This document shows, one piece after another, positions 1 through 8,551 of a stretch of DNA of 64,000 bases. The position numbers and the translations under genes were made by a program. The DNA is from Actinoplanes regularis. GTDB lineage: Bacteria; Actinomycetota; Actinomycetes; Mycobacteriales; Micromonosporaceae. Under the pieces are notes generated by a model. The model was not told the DNA's origin. It saw nothing but the letters and a program-made list of their open reading frames with translations, and did not search any database. The stretch lies in contig NZ_FZNR01000007.1 in the NCBI RefSeq assembly GCF_900188005.1, forward strand, positions 62,001 through 126,000, given 5' to 3'. Position 1 is the first letter of the stretch; every line of letters begins with the position of its first letter.

Positions 1-430
1 CCAGGTACGGCAGCATCGTCGTCACCTCGGCGGCCGCGGCCACCAGCGCCAGCCTGGCGATGTTGGTCTCCCCGGACAGGGCCCGCTCCCGCCAGCGGAC
101 CATCCGGCCACCGGCGTCGCCCGACCGGTGCCGGCGGTCCAGGTGGAGACTCCAGAGGAACAGGCCGATGCCGACGAAGAGCTGGGCCCAGGTGGTGGCT
201 GGGTGGTGCGCCGCGCGGCTGATCTGCGGCAGGAACGGGCCGGCGACCAGCGCGATGGTGACGCCGACGGCGAAGTAGAAGGCCCCGACCGTACCCAGAA
301 AGATCAGGATCCGGCCGGGCCGCACCCGGCCCGGGTCCAGCAGCAGCCAGATCGGGATCAGCAGGGTTCCGAAACTGGTCGAATCGATCAACGCGAGAGC
401 GGCCAGCGAGCCGAGGAGCGGGAGGTTCAT
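1..430 (-). CDS. GAP-family (Sap, sulfolipid-1-addressing-like) membrane protein, 3' end cut by window edge
   Basis: Read leftward from an ATG at 430, this frame stays open for 143 codons to the window edge, so the C-terminus is missing. The protein begins MNLPLLGSLAALALIDSTSF and continues with hydrophobic helices at about residues 5-25, 37-60 and 75-95, and another starting near 125. The early LIDSTSFGTLL stretch and the following LLLDPGR loop are typical of the actinobacterial GAP/Sap family of six-helix membrane proteins. In mycobacteria this family is linked to export of glycolipids, but no substrate can be deduced here. It is transcribed divergently from the histidine kinase at 548, with 117 bases between them for both promoters. 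The family call is from pattern recognition only. Confidence 0.75.
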   Translation of the reverse strand, partial: MNLPLLGSLAALALIDSTSFGTLLIPIWLLLDPGRVRPGRILIFLGTVGAFYFAVGVTIALVAGPFLPQISRAAHHPATTWAQLFVGIGLFLWSLHLDRRHRSGDAGGRMVRWRERALSGETNIARLALVAAAAEVTTMLPYL

Positions 431-547
431 GGGTGACACCGTGCCGCCGGGCGGCCGGCCCGCGCGTCGGCCGAAGGATGTCCGGCGCCGACCGGCATGC
501 ATCTTTCGATGTACGCCGATTCCCAAGATCCATGATGGGATGACGGC

Positions 548-1729
548 GTGACGCTCCAAACGCGGTGGCGCGGCAGTACCCGGCTGCAAGACGCCGGGGC
601 CGCCGCGGCGACGTTCGTGGCGGGTCTCGTCCTCAACCTCCTCGGCCTGACCGGTATCTGGTCCGGGCCCGTTCCGGTGCCCGGCGCTCTGGCCGGTCTG
701 CCCGGCTGGTCGCAGACCGTGCTGCTGGCCGCCGGCTGCCTCGCCATGCTCGTCAAGCGCCGCCACCCGGTGCCCGCCCTCGCCGCCGGCAGCGTCGTGA
801 CCGCCGCCGACGTGCTGCTCGGTGGGAGCTTCGGCCTGGTCCTGGTCCTGTTCGACCTGATCTTCTCGGCCGGCCTGTTCGCCACCACCCGGGGCCGGAC
901 CGCGGTCACCACCGCGATCTACGTGGCCATCGCCGCGGCGAGTGTGGCCGGATGGATCGCCGCCGGCGAGTTCCGCGTCGCCGTCTTCATCGTCCTGCAG
1001 ATGACCCCGCTGCTGCTGGTGCCGTTGTGGTGGGCGGCCAACATCCGCCAGCAGAGGCAGCTCGGCCTGCTCGACGCCGAGCGGACGGCCCGCGAGGCGG
1101 TCCTCGCCGAACGGTCGGCGATGGCCCGGGACCTGCACGACGTCATCGCCGCCCACCTGTCCACCACCGCGATCCACTCCGGTGCGGCCCTGGCCCGCCC
1201 GCCGGACACCACCCGCGACCGGGCGGTGCTCCAGGAAGTACGCAGAAGCAGCCTGGCCGCCCTGGAGGAGATGCGTTCCATGATCATGCTGTTGCGCGCG
1301 GGCGATCCCGCGGCGGCGGACCCGACCCTGCCGGGTGGGCTGGACCGGCTGCCCGAGCTCGTCCGGGCGGCGTCCGGCGGGCTGCGGATCGAGACCCGGA
1401 TCCGCGACCTCCCCGACATCCCCGCCGTGGTGTCGCACACCGTCTACCGGATCGTGCGGGAGGCGCTGACGAACGCGGGCAAGCACGCGCCGGACTCGGA
1501 GGTGCGGCTCGAGGTGCACCGCGCGGGGGAGGCGGTGATCGTGAGCGTCACCAACACGCTGACCCGCGAGGAGGCCGTCGATCACCACGCGCTGAGCGCG
1601 GGGACCGGGATCGTCTCGATCCGGGAGCGGGCGGTGGTGCTGGGTGGGTCGCTGACCGCGGCGCGGGAGGGGGAGCATTTCCTGGTACGGGCGGTGCTGC
1701 CGCTGCGCGGGCCGGGTGGGGTGTCGTGA
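548..1729 (+). CDS. NarL-type sensor histidine kinase
   Basis: A 393-residue membrane sensor kinase. Four or five hydrophobic segments lie in the first 165 residues, followed by a short coiled linker and a HisKA_3 dimerisation domain with the phospho-acceptor His197 in RDLHDVIAAHL. The ATPase domain follows, with an N-box (REALTNAGKHA) and a G-box (GTGIVSIRERA). The start is the GTG at 548; no stronger start lies upstream. It should autophosphorylate and pass the phosphate to the response regulator encoded just downstream. There is no recognisable periplasmic sensor domain, so the signal is probably sensed in or at the membrane and cannot be named. Confidence 0.92.
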   Translation: MTLQTRWRGSTRLQDAGAAAATFVAGLVLNLLGLTGIWSGPVPVPGALAGLPGWSQTVLLAAGCLAMLVKRRHPVPALAAGSVVTAADVLLGGSFGLVLVLFDLIFSAGLFATTRGRTAVTTAIYVAIAAASVAGWIAAGEFRVAVFIVLQMTPLLLVPLWWAANIRQQRQLGLLDAERTAREAVLAERSAMARDLHDVIAAHLSTTAIHSGAALARPPDTTRDRAVLQEVRRSSLAALEEMRSMIMLLRAGDPAAADPTLPGGLDRLPELVRAASGGLRIETRIRDLPDIPAVVSHTVYRIVREALTNAGKHAPDSEVRLEVHRAGEAVIVSVTNTLTREEAVDHHALSAGTGIVSIRERAVVLGGSLTAAREGEHFLVRAVLPLRGPGGVS

Positions 1730-1772
1730 ACAGCGGCACGTCGGTCTCCCCGCCGGCCCCCGGGTGGGCATC

Positions 1773-2411
1773 GTGATCAGTGTGCTGCTGGCCGACGATC
1801 ACGCGGCGATCCGGGCCGGGATGCGCCTGATGCTGGAGCAGGCGCCCGACATCACGGTCGTCGGTGAGGCCGCCGACGGCGCGGTCGCGATCCGCCAGGC
1901 CGCGGCGCTGCGGCCGGACGTCGTACTGATGGACATCCGGATGCCCGGAACCGACGGGATCACTGCCACCCGCGCGATCACCTCGGCCGGCGTCTGCGAC
2001 GTGCTGATCCTGACCACGTTCGACTTCGACGACTACCTGTTCGGGGCGCTGCGCGCCGGGGCGGCCGGCTTCCTGCTCAAATCGGTCGAGCCGGCGGCCC
2101 TGATCGAAGCGGTACGCAGGGTCGCGGCCGGGGACGGTTTCCTGGCGCCGGAGGTGACCCGGCGGCTGCTGACCGCGTTCGTCGCGGCACCCGTGCCGGT
2201 GCCGGCGCCACCGGTGATCGAGGGCCTCACCGAACGGGAACGGGAGGTGTTCGCCGCGCTGGGCCGGGGGTTGTCCAACGCGGATCTCGCCGCCGAGCTG
2301 GCGATCACCGAGGCCACGGCCAAGACGCACGTGTCGCGGGTGCTGGGCAAACTCGGGTGCACGTCACGGGTGCAGGCGGCGATCCTCGCCAAGGAGGCCG
2401 GGCTCGCCTGA
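1773..2411 (+). CDS. LuxR/NarL-family response regulator
   Basis: Partner of the kinase that ends 43 bases upstream. The receiver domain starts right at the N-terminus (ISVLLADDH), with the phospho-acceptor Asp near residue 54 in VVLMDIRMPG and the conserved Lys near 103. The C-terminal LuxR-type helix-turn-helix is at about residues 150-205 (LTEREREVFAALGRGLSNAD). I chose the GTG at 1773 because it places the receiver domain at the usual distance and has a GGTGGG stretch a few bases upstream. The GTG at 1764 is also possible, and an ATG at 1716 would overlap the kinase gene and add residues unlike the family. The next gene on this strand encodes a secreted esterase, a possible but unproven target. 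Confidence 0.92.
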   Translation: MISVLLADDHAAIRAGMRLMLEQAPDITVVGEAADGAVAIRQAAALRPDVVLMDIRMPGTDGITATRAITSAGVCDVLILTTFDFDDYLFGALRAGAAGFLLKSVEPAALIEAVRRVAAGDGFLAPEVTRRLLTAFVAAPVPVPAPPVIEGLTEREREVFAALGRGLSNADLAAELAITEATAKTHVSRVLGKLGCTSRVQAAILAKEAGLA

Positions 2412-2510
2412 CCGGTGGCCGGACCACCAGCGAGTCACCAGCGGATCGCCAGCGGCATCCGGATGCTCTTCTTCGAACCGCAAGAGAGTTCTACCGAAGG
2501 AAGCATCCAG

Positions 2511-3647
2511 ATGAAGCGCAACACCTTGGCCCGGGCCGCAGCCGGTGGGGGCAGGCTCCGTCGACTGATCGGGATCGGTCTGGTGTCGACAACCCTGCTG
2601 ATGGGTGTGGAGCTGGCGATCGCGCAGCCGGCGTCGGCACTACCCTGCCGGACCAACTGCGGCGATCCCGCCGACGATCCGCTGCCCGTCGACAAGCCCT
2701 CGCGGCCCGGCGGCTACGAGCCGCTCTACGTCGCGCTTGGCGACTCCTTCGGCTCGGGTGAGGGCGCCCCCGACGCGATGCTGCCGTGGACCAACGAGAA
2801 ATGCCACCGGTCCGCGCTGTCGGCGCCGATCCGCGCCGCCAAGCGCCTCGCGCAGCACAACCAGTTCGCCGGCAACATCCTCTACACCAGCTACGCCTGC
2901 AGCGGGGCGACGTTGAACCAGGGACCGAAGCTCGACGGGACGCCGCGGGACGGCGGGATCCTGACCGGGCAGACCTCCTCGGGCCAGCCCTCGCAGATCT
3001 CCCAGATCAACGCACGGTACGGCAGTCGCAAGATCGACGCGTTGAGCATCTCGATCGGCGGCAACGACCTGAGCTACGCCGACATCCTGAAGGACTGCTC
3101 GTTCGGCAACTGCGTCCCGTGGGACAGCCCGACCCGCAAGATGTTCGACTGGGACGCCCCGCGACTGCAGGCGAGCCTCCGTGACCTGATCACAGCGATC
3201 CAGGGGGACGCGAACGGCAACGGGCGGACTCTGGCGGGCAACGCGAGCTACGTGTACCTCACGGCGTACCCGGATCTGTTCAACGACGCCAACGCTGTCA
3301 CCTGCAACAGCACCGGCGGCGCCTTCGTCGAGGGGTTCACGACGGCGGAGAACGGAGTGATGCGCGGATATCTCCAGCAGCTCAACACCTTCCTCGCCCG
3401 GGCGGTCACCGAGGCGAACGCCCGCCCCACCGCCGGCCACAAGCCGGTCTGGAAGCTGATCGCGGCGCCGGACTTCACCCGCAACGGCTACTGCGCCGCC
3501 ACGAAGCGGTACATCAACAACCTGGAGATGAGCCTGGTGGCCCAGCAGGACGCCAGCGGGACGATGCACCCGAACGCCGCCGGGCACCAGGAGTGGAGCA
3601 ACCAGCTCTACAACGTGCTGAGCTGGATCGCGACCAGCGCCGGCTGA
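2511..3647 (+). CDS. Secreted SGNH/GDSL-family hydrolase (lipase/esterase)
   Basis: A 378-residue exported hydrolase. A long signal peptide (residues 1 to about 44) has arginines near the start, a hydrophobic core and an AQPASA-type cleavage site. The SGNH catalytic blocks follow in order: block I with the nucleophile Ser79 in ALGDSFGSGEG, block II around YACSGATL, block III ISIGGNDL (oxyanion Asn) and block V HPNAAGH with the catalytic His. Several cysteines suggest disulfides, as in Streptomyces secreted lipases. The ATG at 2511 is preceded by GAAGGAAGC, a good ribosome site; the frame is open further upstream but without signal-peptide character. Substrate is unknown; esters of fatty acids or cell-wall sugars are typical for the family. 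Confidence 0.9.
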   Translation: MKRNTLARAAAGGGRLRRLIGIGLVSTTLLMGVELAIAQPASALPCRTNCGDPADDPLPVDKPSRPGGYEPLYVALGDSFGSGEGAPDAMLPWTNEKCHRSALSAPIRAAKRLAQHNQFAGNILYTSYACSGATLNQGPKLDGTPRDGGILTGQTSSGQPSQISQINARYGSRKIDALSISIGGNDLSYADILKDCSFGNCVPWDSPTRKMFDWDAPRLQASLRDLITAIQGDANGNGRTLAGNASYVYLTAYPDLFNDANAVTCNSTGGAFVEGFTTAENGVMRGYLQQLNTFLARAVTEANARPTAGHKPVWKLIAAPDFTRNGYCAATKRYINNLEMSLVAQQDASGTMHPNAAGHQEWSNQLYNVLSWIATSAG

Positions 3648-3659
3648 TTGCCGCAACCC

Positions 3660-3694
3660 GCGATGGGACGGTCCGAGGGGGACCGTCCCATCGC
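3660..3694. terminator. Strong 15-bp hairpin terminator after the SGNH hydrolase
   Basis: A perfect inverted repeat, GCGATGGGACGGTCC at 3660-3674 pairing with 3680-3694, with a five-base loop. It lies 12 bases after the hydrolase stop codon and 8 bases before the stop of the opposite-strand remnant, so it may terminate both transcripts. There is no T-run, as is usual in high-GC actinomycetes. Confidence 0.85.
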
Positions 3695-3701
3695 TGCCGG
3701 G

Positions 3702-4102
3702 TCAACCGATGTCGTGCACGAGGAGAGCGATCCGCGGATGGTCCAGTGCGGCGCCCCGGGCCGCTACCACGTCGTCGAGCCGCTCGGTCATCTCGCTGAC
3801 GTAGCGGCCGAGATCGACCGGATCCATCAGGGTCGGCGAGAAGCCGATCAGCTCGCCCTGGTGCAGGGCAACGGCCAGCAGCTCGGCGGCGTGCTCCGTG
3901 CGGCCTCGAAGAACGCGAGCGTGCTCAGCGCGTCCCCGACGGCCGCCGGGTCGTCGGCCCGGGTGGCCAGCCGGCCGAGGTGGGCCAGTGCCCAGCCGAC
4001 CGAGGCCACGCCGGCAAGGACCTCTGGGTTTTCAACCTGCCCGACAAGGACTCCCGCTTCCTCTCGAGCACCGCGAGGTTCAAGGCCGGCGCCCCGCGTG
4101 AT
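3702..4102 (-). pseudogene. Frameshifted ORF remnant of unknown function
   Basis: Read leftward there is a near-perfect ribosome site (AGGAGG, 4117-4112), but nine bases later, where a start codon is expected, the codon is ATC (4102-4100). The frame from there is coding-like (GVASVGWALAHLGRLATRAD) and reaches STLAFFE. At about 3906 it must shift by one base to continue as GRTEHAAELLAVALHQ and end in LLVHDIG at 3702. Left unshifted, it stops within about 20 codons in residues of poor character. The simplest reading is a gene of about 130 codons with a lost ATG and a one-base deletion. A downstream GTG at 4009 could serve as a start. I do not recognise the product. A sequencing error at 3906 is the alternative. 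Confidence 0.55.
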
Positions 4103-4138
4103 GCGGATTTTCCTCCTGGTTTGAGGGCTATCCGTCGT

Positions 4139-4150
4139 TATAGTGCTTAT
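4139..4150 (+). promoter_or_regulatory. Probable leaderless promoter of the zinc alcohol dehydrogenase gene
   Basis: A TATAGT -10 hexamer (4139-4144) lies exactly six bases before the ATG at 4151, and no ribosome site is present. This spacing puts the transcription start at or next to the start codon. No clear -35 is visible at standard distance. The same arrangement is seen at 11703 and, with eight bases, at 15833. Confidence 0.5.
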
Positions 4151-5176
4151 ATGACGATTCTGGCGGCGCGGACCATGCGGGGCGTGGTCTTCGACGGGGC
4201 CGGCCCGGTCCTCGCCACCGTGCCCCTGCCCGAGCTGGGCGAGCCCCGGTCGGCGCTCGTCCGCGTCCGGGCCACCGGCATCTGCGGTACCGATCGGGCG
4301 ATCCTGCTCGGCGAGTTCCCCGCCGTGCCGGGCGTCGTCCTCGGCCACGAGTCCGTCGGCGAGGTGGTCGCGACGGGGGAGGGCACCGGGCGGGTCCGGC
4401 CCGGCGACCGGGTCGTGATCAACCCGACCTATTACTGCGGTGAGTGCCCGGAGTGCCGCACCGAGCGGGCCCGCTACTGCCCGCACAAGGACGGCCGGGA
4501 ACTGGGCATCGACTGTCCCGGCACGATGGCCGAGTTCGTGACGGTGGACCAGCGCTTCCTGCACCCGCTGCCGGCGGGCATGTCCTACCGGCGGGCGGTG
4601 CTCATCGAGCCGCTGGCGTGCGTGCTGGCCAATCTGGAGGTGGCCGCGCCGGGCTGGGACGACACGGTCCTGGTGGCCGGTGGCGGGCCGATCGGCATGC
4701 TGGCCGCGCTGGTGCTGGCCGCCCGGGGACATCGGCCCTGGCTGGCCGAGCGCGATCCGGTCCGGGTCCGGCTCGCGGCCGAGGTCCTTCCGGAGGTACG
4801 GGTCGTGCACACGGCCACCCTGGACACCGAGCGCCCCGACGTGGTCGTCGACACCACCGGCGTGCTGCTCGCCGAGGCGGTGCGGGTGGTCGCCCCGGGT
4901 GGCACCGTCGTGGTGATGGGTGAACGGGAGGCGGCCACCGCCACGCTGGGCGCGCGGTCGATCGCGACCCGCGGCATCCGGGTGGCCGGCGCCGGGCCGT
5001 ACCCGCCCCGGCTGTTCGAGGTCGCCGTCCGGCTCGCCGAGACGCTGCCACTGGAGCGGTTGATCACCCACGAGGTGCCGCTGTCCCGGATGGTCGAGGC
5101 GTTCGCCCTGCTCGGCATCGGCGGCGAGGGGTATCGGGCGGGAAAGGTGCTGCTCACCCCCGACGGCACGGCATGA
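4151..5176 (+). CDS. Zinc-dependent medium-chain alcohol/polyol dehydrogenase (GutB1-like candidate)
   Basis: A 341-residue MDR-family oxidoreductase that should oxidise a secondary or primary hydroxyl of a polyol with NAD(P). Catalytic zinc ligands are visible as Cys45 (GICGTD) and His66-Glu67 (GHES). The structural zinc site is Cys96, Cys99, Cys102 and Cys110. A Rossmann motif VLVAGGGPIGML follows in the middle. The ATG at 4151 is used because a -10 box sits just before it; an ATG at 4175 (MRGVVFDG) is the alternative and matches where most relatives start. The N-terminus MTILAA is the same as that of the aminotransferase at 15847. Sorbitol-dehydrogenase relatives of this type (GutB1) oxidise an aminopolyol in azasugar pathways, the role I suggest here. 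Confidence 0.88.
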   Translation: MTILAARTMRGVVFDGAGPVLATVPLPELGEPRSALVRVRATGICGTDRAILLGEFPAVPGVVLGHESVGEVVATGEGTGRVRPGDRVVINPTYYCGECPECRTERARYCPHKDGRELGIDCPGTMAEFVTVDQRFLHPLPAGMSYRRAVLIEPLACVLANLEVAAPGWDDTVLVAGGGPIGMLAALVLAARGHRPWLAERDPVRVRLAAEVLPEVRVVHTATLDTERPDVVVDTTGVLLAEAVRVVAPGGTVVVMGEREAATATLGARSIATRGIRVAGAGPYPPRLFEVAVRLAETLPLERLITHEVPLSRMVEAFALLGIGGEGYRAGKVLLTPDGTA

Positions 5177-5209
5177 GTTCGCTCGACGAGCGGAGCGGAG
5201 GGGTCGGCG

Positions 5210-6649
5210 ATGAGTGAAGTGACCGTCCGGGACGGGGTGCTGCAACTGGCCGGCCGGCCGTCGTTGCTGCTGGCCGGGGACTATCCGTACTACCGGGACG
5301 AGCCGCGGTGCTGGCCGGGGAAGCTCGCCGCGATCCGGGCCGCGGGTCTCACCACGGTCAGCTTCTACGTGCCGTGGCGGCATCACGAGCTGGACGGCCG
5401 GTTCGTCTTCGACGGGCCGGGCAGCCGGGACCTGACCGGTTTTCTCGGGGCGGTCGCCGACGCGGGCCTGTTCGCGCTCGCCAAACCGGGCCCGCACGTG
5501 CACGCCGAACTGCCGCTCGGTGGCCTGCCCGACCGCCTCGGCCCGGATCAGGACCCGCGGTTGCGTCCGGCCCGTGGCCCCGGCGGCGCCCCGCTGCGCA
5601 GCCACGGCCGGGCCCTGCCGTCGCTGTCGGACCCGGCGTTCGCCGCGGAGGTGGACCGCTGGCTGGCGGCGGCCGGTGACGCCCTCAAGCAGTGGCGGTT
5701 CCCGAACGGACCGCTGGTGGCGGTGCAGGCCGGCAACGAGGGCCTGTACGGCGAGACCGCGCTGGCCCTCGACGAGTACGACCCGGATCGCGAACTCGGC
5801 CCCGACCTCGCGCGTTTCGCCGACGCCCTCGGCCTGGACGTGCCCGCCTTCGCGAACCTGTCCCCACCGGCCCCCGGCCGGTACGCGGCCTGGCGCGCCC
5901 GTGGCCTGCCCGGTCACCCGCACTACGGCTTCACCAACTGGGCCGGTGACACCGCCACCGACGACGGCGCGCTGGACCGGTACCTGCTGGCCGCCACCCG
6001 CGCCCGTGGCCCGAACCTGGAGGAGAACTGGTCGCTGGGCTGGGCGTACCCCGGCTGGTGCAACCCGGCCACGCCCATCTTCAACGGTCTGCTCGGCCTG
6101 GCCTGCGGCGCGACCGGACTGACCGTCTACACGGCCTGCGCGACCGGGATCGGGGAGCCGCATCTCGTGGTCCCCGGCGTCGAGGCCCCCTACGGCGCGG
6201 ACGCCCCGATCGGCACCGACGCGACTCCGGGGCCGGCCTTCGCCGCGTTGCGGGTGCTCACCCACTTCCTCGCCGCCGAGGGGGCGGCCCTGGCGACGGC
6301 GACGGGCACCGGGCCGGTGGCCGGGGTGGACCTGATCGACGCGCGCCGCGGCCCGTTCCACTTCCTGTTCAACCGGAGCCCCGAGCCGCGCCGCGTGTGC
6401 AGCGGGCCGTTCACGGTGCGGCTGGCGGGCTACGGGGTGGCGGTGCTGCGAGCGGACGGGGGTCGCCTGCTGTCGGCGTACTGCAAAGGCGTCGACGAGC
6501 GGGGCGGGCGGCACGCGCCGGTGGAGATCGAGGTCGCCGGGTCGCGGCTGACGACGGCCGGACCGTGCGATCTCGCCCTGGTCCATCGGGCCGGCCGGCC
6601 CGAGATCCGGCACACCGGGGACCCGGCCGACGAGGTGAGCTTCGCATGA
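5210..6649 (+). CDS. Glycoside hydrolase, GH35 (beta-galactosidase)-like
   Basis: A 479-residue TIM-barrel hydrolase with the N-terminal GH35 pattern: AGDYPYYRDEP, then VSFYVPWRHHE and the AKPGPHVHAELPLGGLP block. Glu177 in VQAGNEG fits the acid/base of the clan. Glu271 or Glu272 in LEENWSLGW fits the nucleophile strand. There is no signal peptide, so it acts inside the cell. It is shorter than classical GH35 enzymes because the extra C-terminal beta domains are reduced. It starts 33 bases after the dehydrogenase and overlaps the next gene by four bases, so it belongs to the same operon. It could trim a glycosylated intermediate or activate a stored glycoside. Substrate is unknown. Confidence 0.78.
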   Translation: MSEVTVRDGVLQLAGRPSLLLAGDYPYYRDEPRCWPGKLAAIRAAGLTTVSFYVPWRHHELDGRFVFDGPGSRDLTGFLGAVADAGLFALAKPGPHVHAELPLGGLPDRLGPDQDPRLRPARGPGGAPLRSHGRALPSLSDPAFAAEVDRWLAAAGDALKQWRFPNGPLVAVQAGNEGLYGETALALDEYDPDRELGPDLARFADALGLDVPAFANLSPPAPGRYAAWRARGLPGHPHYGFTNWAGDTATDDGALDRYLLAATRARGPNLEENWSLGWAYPGWCNPATPIFNGLLGLACGATGLTVYTACATGIGEPHLVVPGVEAPYGADAPIGTDATPGPAFAALRVLTHFLAAEGAALATATGTGPVAGVDLIDARRGPFHFLFNRSPEPRRVCSGPFTVRLAGYGVAVLRADGGRLLSAYCKGVDERGGRHAPVEIEVAGSRLTTAGPCDLALVHRAGRPEIRHTGDPADEVSFA

Positions 6650-7695
6650 GCGCGACCACGGTCGGCGTCGACGTCGGCGGTACGAAGACTCTGGCCGTGC
6701 GCCTCGACGCCGGTGGCCGGGTGCTGGCCCGGGTCCGCCGGCCCACCCGGGCGTCGACCGGGGAGGAGCTGCTGGCCGGGCTGGCGGACATCATCGGCGC
6801 GGTGGCCGACGGCACGGTCACCGCGATCGGTGTCGGCCTGCCCGGGCTGGTGCACACCGCCACCGGGACGCTGACCTACGCGCCCACCTTCCCGTTCGGA
6901 CCGGCCGAGGTCGGCGCCAGCCTGCGGACGGCGTTCGGCCTGCCGGTGTGCTGCGACAACGACGCCAACGCGGCCGCCTGGGCGGAGCACCGGCTGGGCG
7001 CCGGGGGTGGCGACACCACCGCGCTGGTCACCGTCGGCACCGGGCTGGGCTGCGGGATGGTCGCGCAGGACCGGCTGCTGCGCGGCGCGCACGGCTACGC
7101 CGCCGAGGTCAGCCACCTGATCGTGGAGCCCGGTGGCGAGCCGTGCGGGTGTGGGGAGCGCGGCTGCTTCGGCATCGAGGCCACCGGCTGGGCGATCACC
7201 CAGCGGGCCCGCCGGGCCGGTGAGCCCCTCGACTTCTGGGGAGTGTCCACCCAGGAGCAGCTCACCGGCGAGGTGGTCACCCGGGCCGCCCGGGCCGGCA
7301 ACCCGGTCGCGGCCGGCATCCTGGCCCGCACCGGGATGCTGCTGGGGCGGGGCCTGGCCGCGGTGGCGAACCTGCTCGACCCCGGCGTGCTGGTGGTCGG
7401 CGGCGGCGCCGGCGAGGCCGGGGAGCTGCTGCTGGAGCCGGCCCGGGCCGAGTTCCGCAAGCGGTTGTACGCCGCCGCCCACCGCCCCGAGGTACAGATC
7501 CGCCCCGCCCGGCTGGGCGGCGACGCCGGCGCGATCGGAGCGGCCCTGCTCGCCGGGACGGCGCTCAACGAAGCCGCGGCCGCACTTACCGAAGCCCCGG
7601 CCACGCTCAACGAAGCCCCGGCCGGGCTCAACCAAGCCCCGGCCGCGCTTACCGAAGCCCCGGCCGCGCTCGCCGAGGCCGCCGATGCCGGTTGA
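6646..7695 (+). CDS. ROK-family sugar kinase with repetitive C-terminal tail
   Basis: A 349-residue cytoplasmic kinase. The phosphate-binding start VGVDVGGTKT, the DNDANAAAWAEH catalytic segment, TVGTGLGCGM and the ROK zinc motif (CGCGERGC with an upstream His) are all present, so it should phosphorylate a hexose or aminosugar with ATP. The ATG at 6646 overlaps the stop of the hydrolase gene (ATGA). After the last kinase motif (GGDAGAIGAALLAG) comes an extra tail of about 45 residues made of an A-L-x-E-A-P-A heptad repeated five to six times. That tail is not part of the ROK fold. It overlaps the start of the next gene by 11 bases. Confidence 0.9.
   Translation: MSATTVGVDVGGTKTLAVRLDAGGRVLARVRRPTRASTGEELLAGLADIIGAVADGTVTAIGVGLPGLVHTATGTLTYAPTFPFGPAEVGASLRTAFGLPVCCDNDANAAAWAEHRLGAGGGDTTALVTVGTGLGCGMVAQDRLLRGAHGYAAEVSHLIVEPGGEPCGCGERGCFGIEATGWAITQRARRAGEPLDFWGVSTQEQLTGEVVTRAARAGNPVAAGILARTGMLLGRGLAAVANLLDPGVLVVGGGAGEAGELLLEPARAEFRKRLYAAAHRPEVQIRPARLGGDAGAIGAALLAGTALNEAAAALTEAPATLNEAPAGLNQAPAALTEAPAALAEAADAG
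7561..7686 (+). repeat. Six tandem 21-bp repeats encoding the ROK kinase tail
   Basis: Units begin at about 7561, 7582, 7603, 7624, 7645 and 7666, with consensus GCGCTCAACGAAGCCCCGGC plus C. They are in frame with the kinase and encode a seven-residue repeat. The last unit is degenerate and carries the start codon of the following glycosyltransferase. Confidence 0.85.
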
Positions 7696-8551
7696 CGTGT
7701 CGGTGGTGCTGCCGGTCCGCAACGGGGCGGCAACCCTGGACAGCCAGCTGGCCGCGCTCGCCGCGCAGACGTTCCGCGGCGCCTGGGAGCTGGTGCTCGT
7801 CGACAACGGCTCCACCGACGGCACCCGGCGCCTCGCCGAGCGGTGGCGTGACCGGCTGCCGCGCCTGCGCATGCACGCCGAGCCCGGGGGGCGGGGCGCG
7901 AACCACGCCCGCAACGCCGGTTGCCGGCTGGCCGCCGGTGACCGGATCGCGTTCTGCGATCACGACGACATCGCCGATCCGGGCTGGCTGGCGGCGCTGG
8001 CGCGGGGACTCGACGAGCACCCCGCGGTGGGCGGGTTCCTGGAGCGGGAGTCGCTGAACGACCCGCGGGTGGTGGCCACGCGGCCGCAGCGGGCCGGTCT
8101 GCGCGACGGCGGGTTCGGGTTCCTGCCGTACCCGCTGACCGCGAACTGTGCCGTGCACCGCGCGGTCTGGGACCGGCTGGGCGGCTTCGACGAGGCCTTC
8201 CGGTACGGCTCCGACGACGTCGAGTTCTTCTGGCGGGCGCAGCTGTCCGGGTTCGCCCTCGGCTACGTACCGGACGCGGTGATGCACTACCGGCTGCGGC
8301 CGGATCTGCCGCGGATGGCCCGCCAGTACTACGACTACGGGCGCAGCCATCCGATGCTGTTCCGCGCGTTTGGGGCGGCCGGCATGCCGTCGTCGCGGTG
8401 GCGGTCGGGCGGGCGCAGCTGGCTCGGCCTCGCCGCCGCGCTGCCGGGCCTGCCCGGTTCGCGCCGGGCCCGGGCGGTGTGGGTGACCCGCGCGGCGATG
8501 TGCTGCGGCCGGGTCGCCGGCAGCGCCCGGCACCGGGTTCTCTACCTCTAG
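7685..8551 (+). CDS. Family 2 glycosyltransferase
   Basis: A 288-residue soluble GT-A enzyme. It has the nucleotide-sugar start VSVVLPVRNGAATLDSQL, VDNGSTDGT, the metal-binding DHDD (FCDHDDIADPGW) and the acceptor-side motif GSDDVEFFWR. No membrane helices are obvious. The ATG at 7685 overlaps the kinase stop by 11 bases. It ends the operon that begins at 4151. The stop codon overlaps that of the convergent gene at 8548. It probably moves a sugar onto the small molecule made by the cluster; donor and acceptor cannot be read from sequence. Confidence 0.88.
   Translation: MPVDVSVVLPVRNGAATLDSQLAALAAQTFRGAWELVLVDNGSTDGTRRLAERWRDRLPRLRMHAEPGGRGANHARNAGCRLAAGDRIAFCDHDDIADPGWLAALARGLDEHPAVGGFLERESLNDPRVVATRPQRAGLRDGGFGFLPYPLTANCAVHRAVWDRLGGFDEAFRYGSDDVEFFWRAQLSGFALGYVPDAVMHYRLRPDLPRMARQYYDYGRSHPMLFRAFGAAGMPSSRWRSGGRSWLGLAAALPGLPGSRRARAVWVTRAAMCCGRVAGSARHRVLYL

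Noticed and set aside
2640..3656. Leftward open frame antisense to the SGNH hydrolase
   Set aside because: No motifs and biased composition; a shadow of third-position GC in the real gene.
3848..6613. Very long leftward open frame over the dehydrogenase and hydrolase genes
   Set aside because: Its product is Arg/Gly/Pro-rich without domains and lies antisense to two well-supported enzymes. Only its first 80 or so codons belong to the remnant at 3702-4102.
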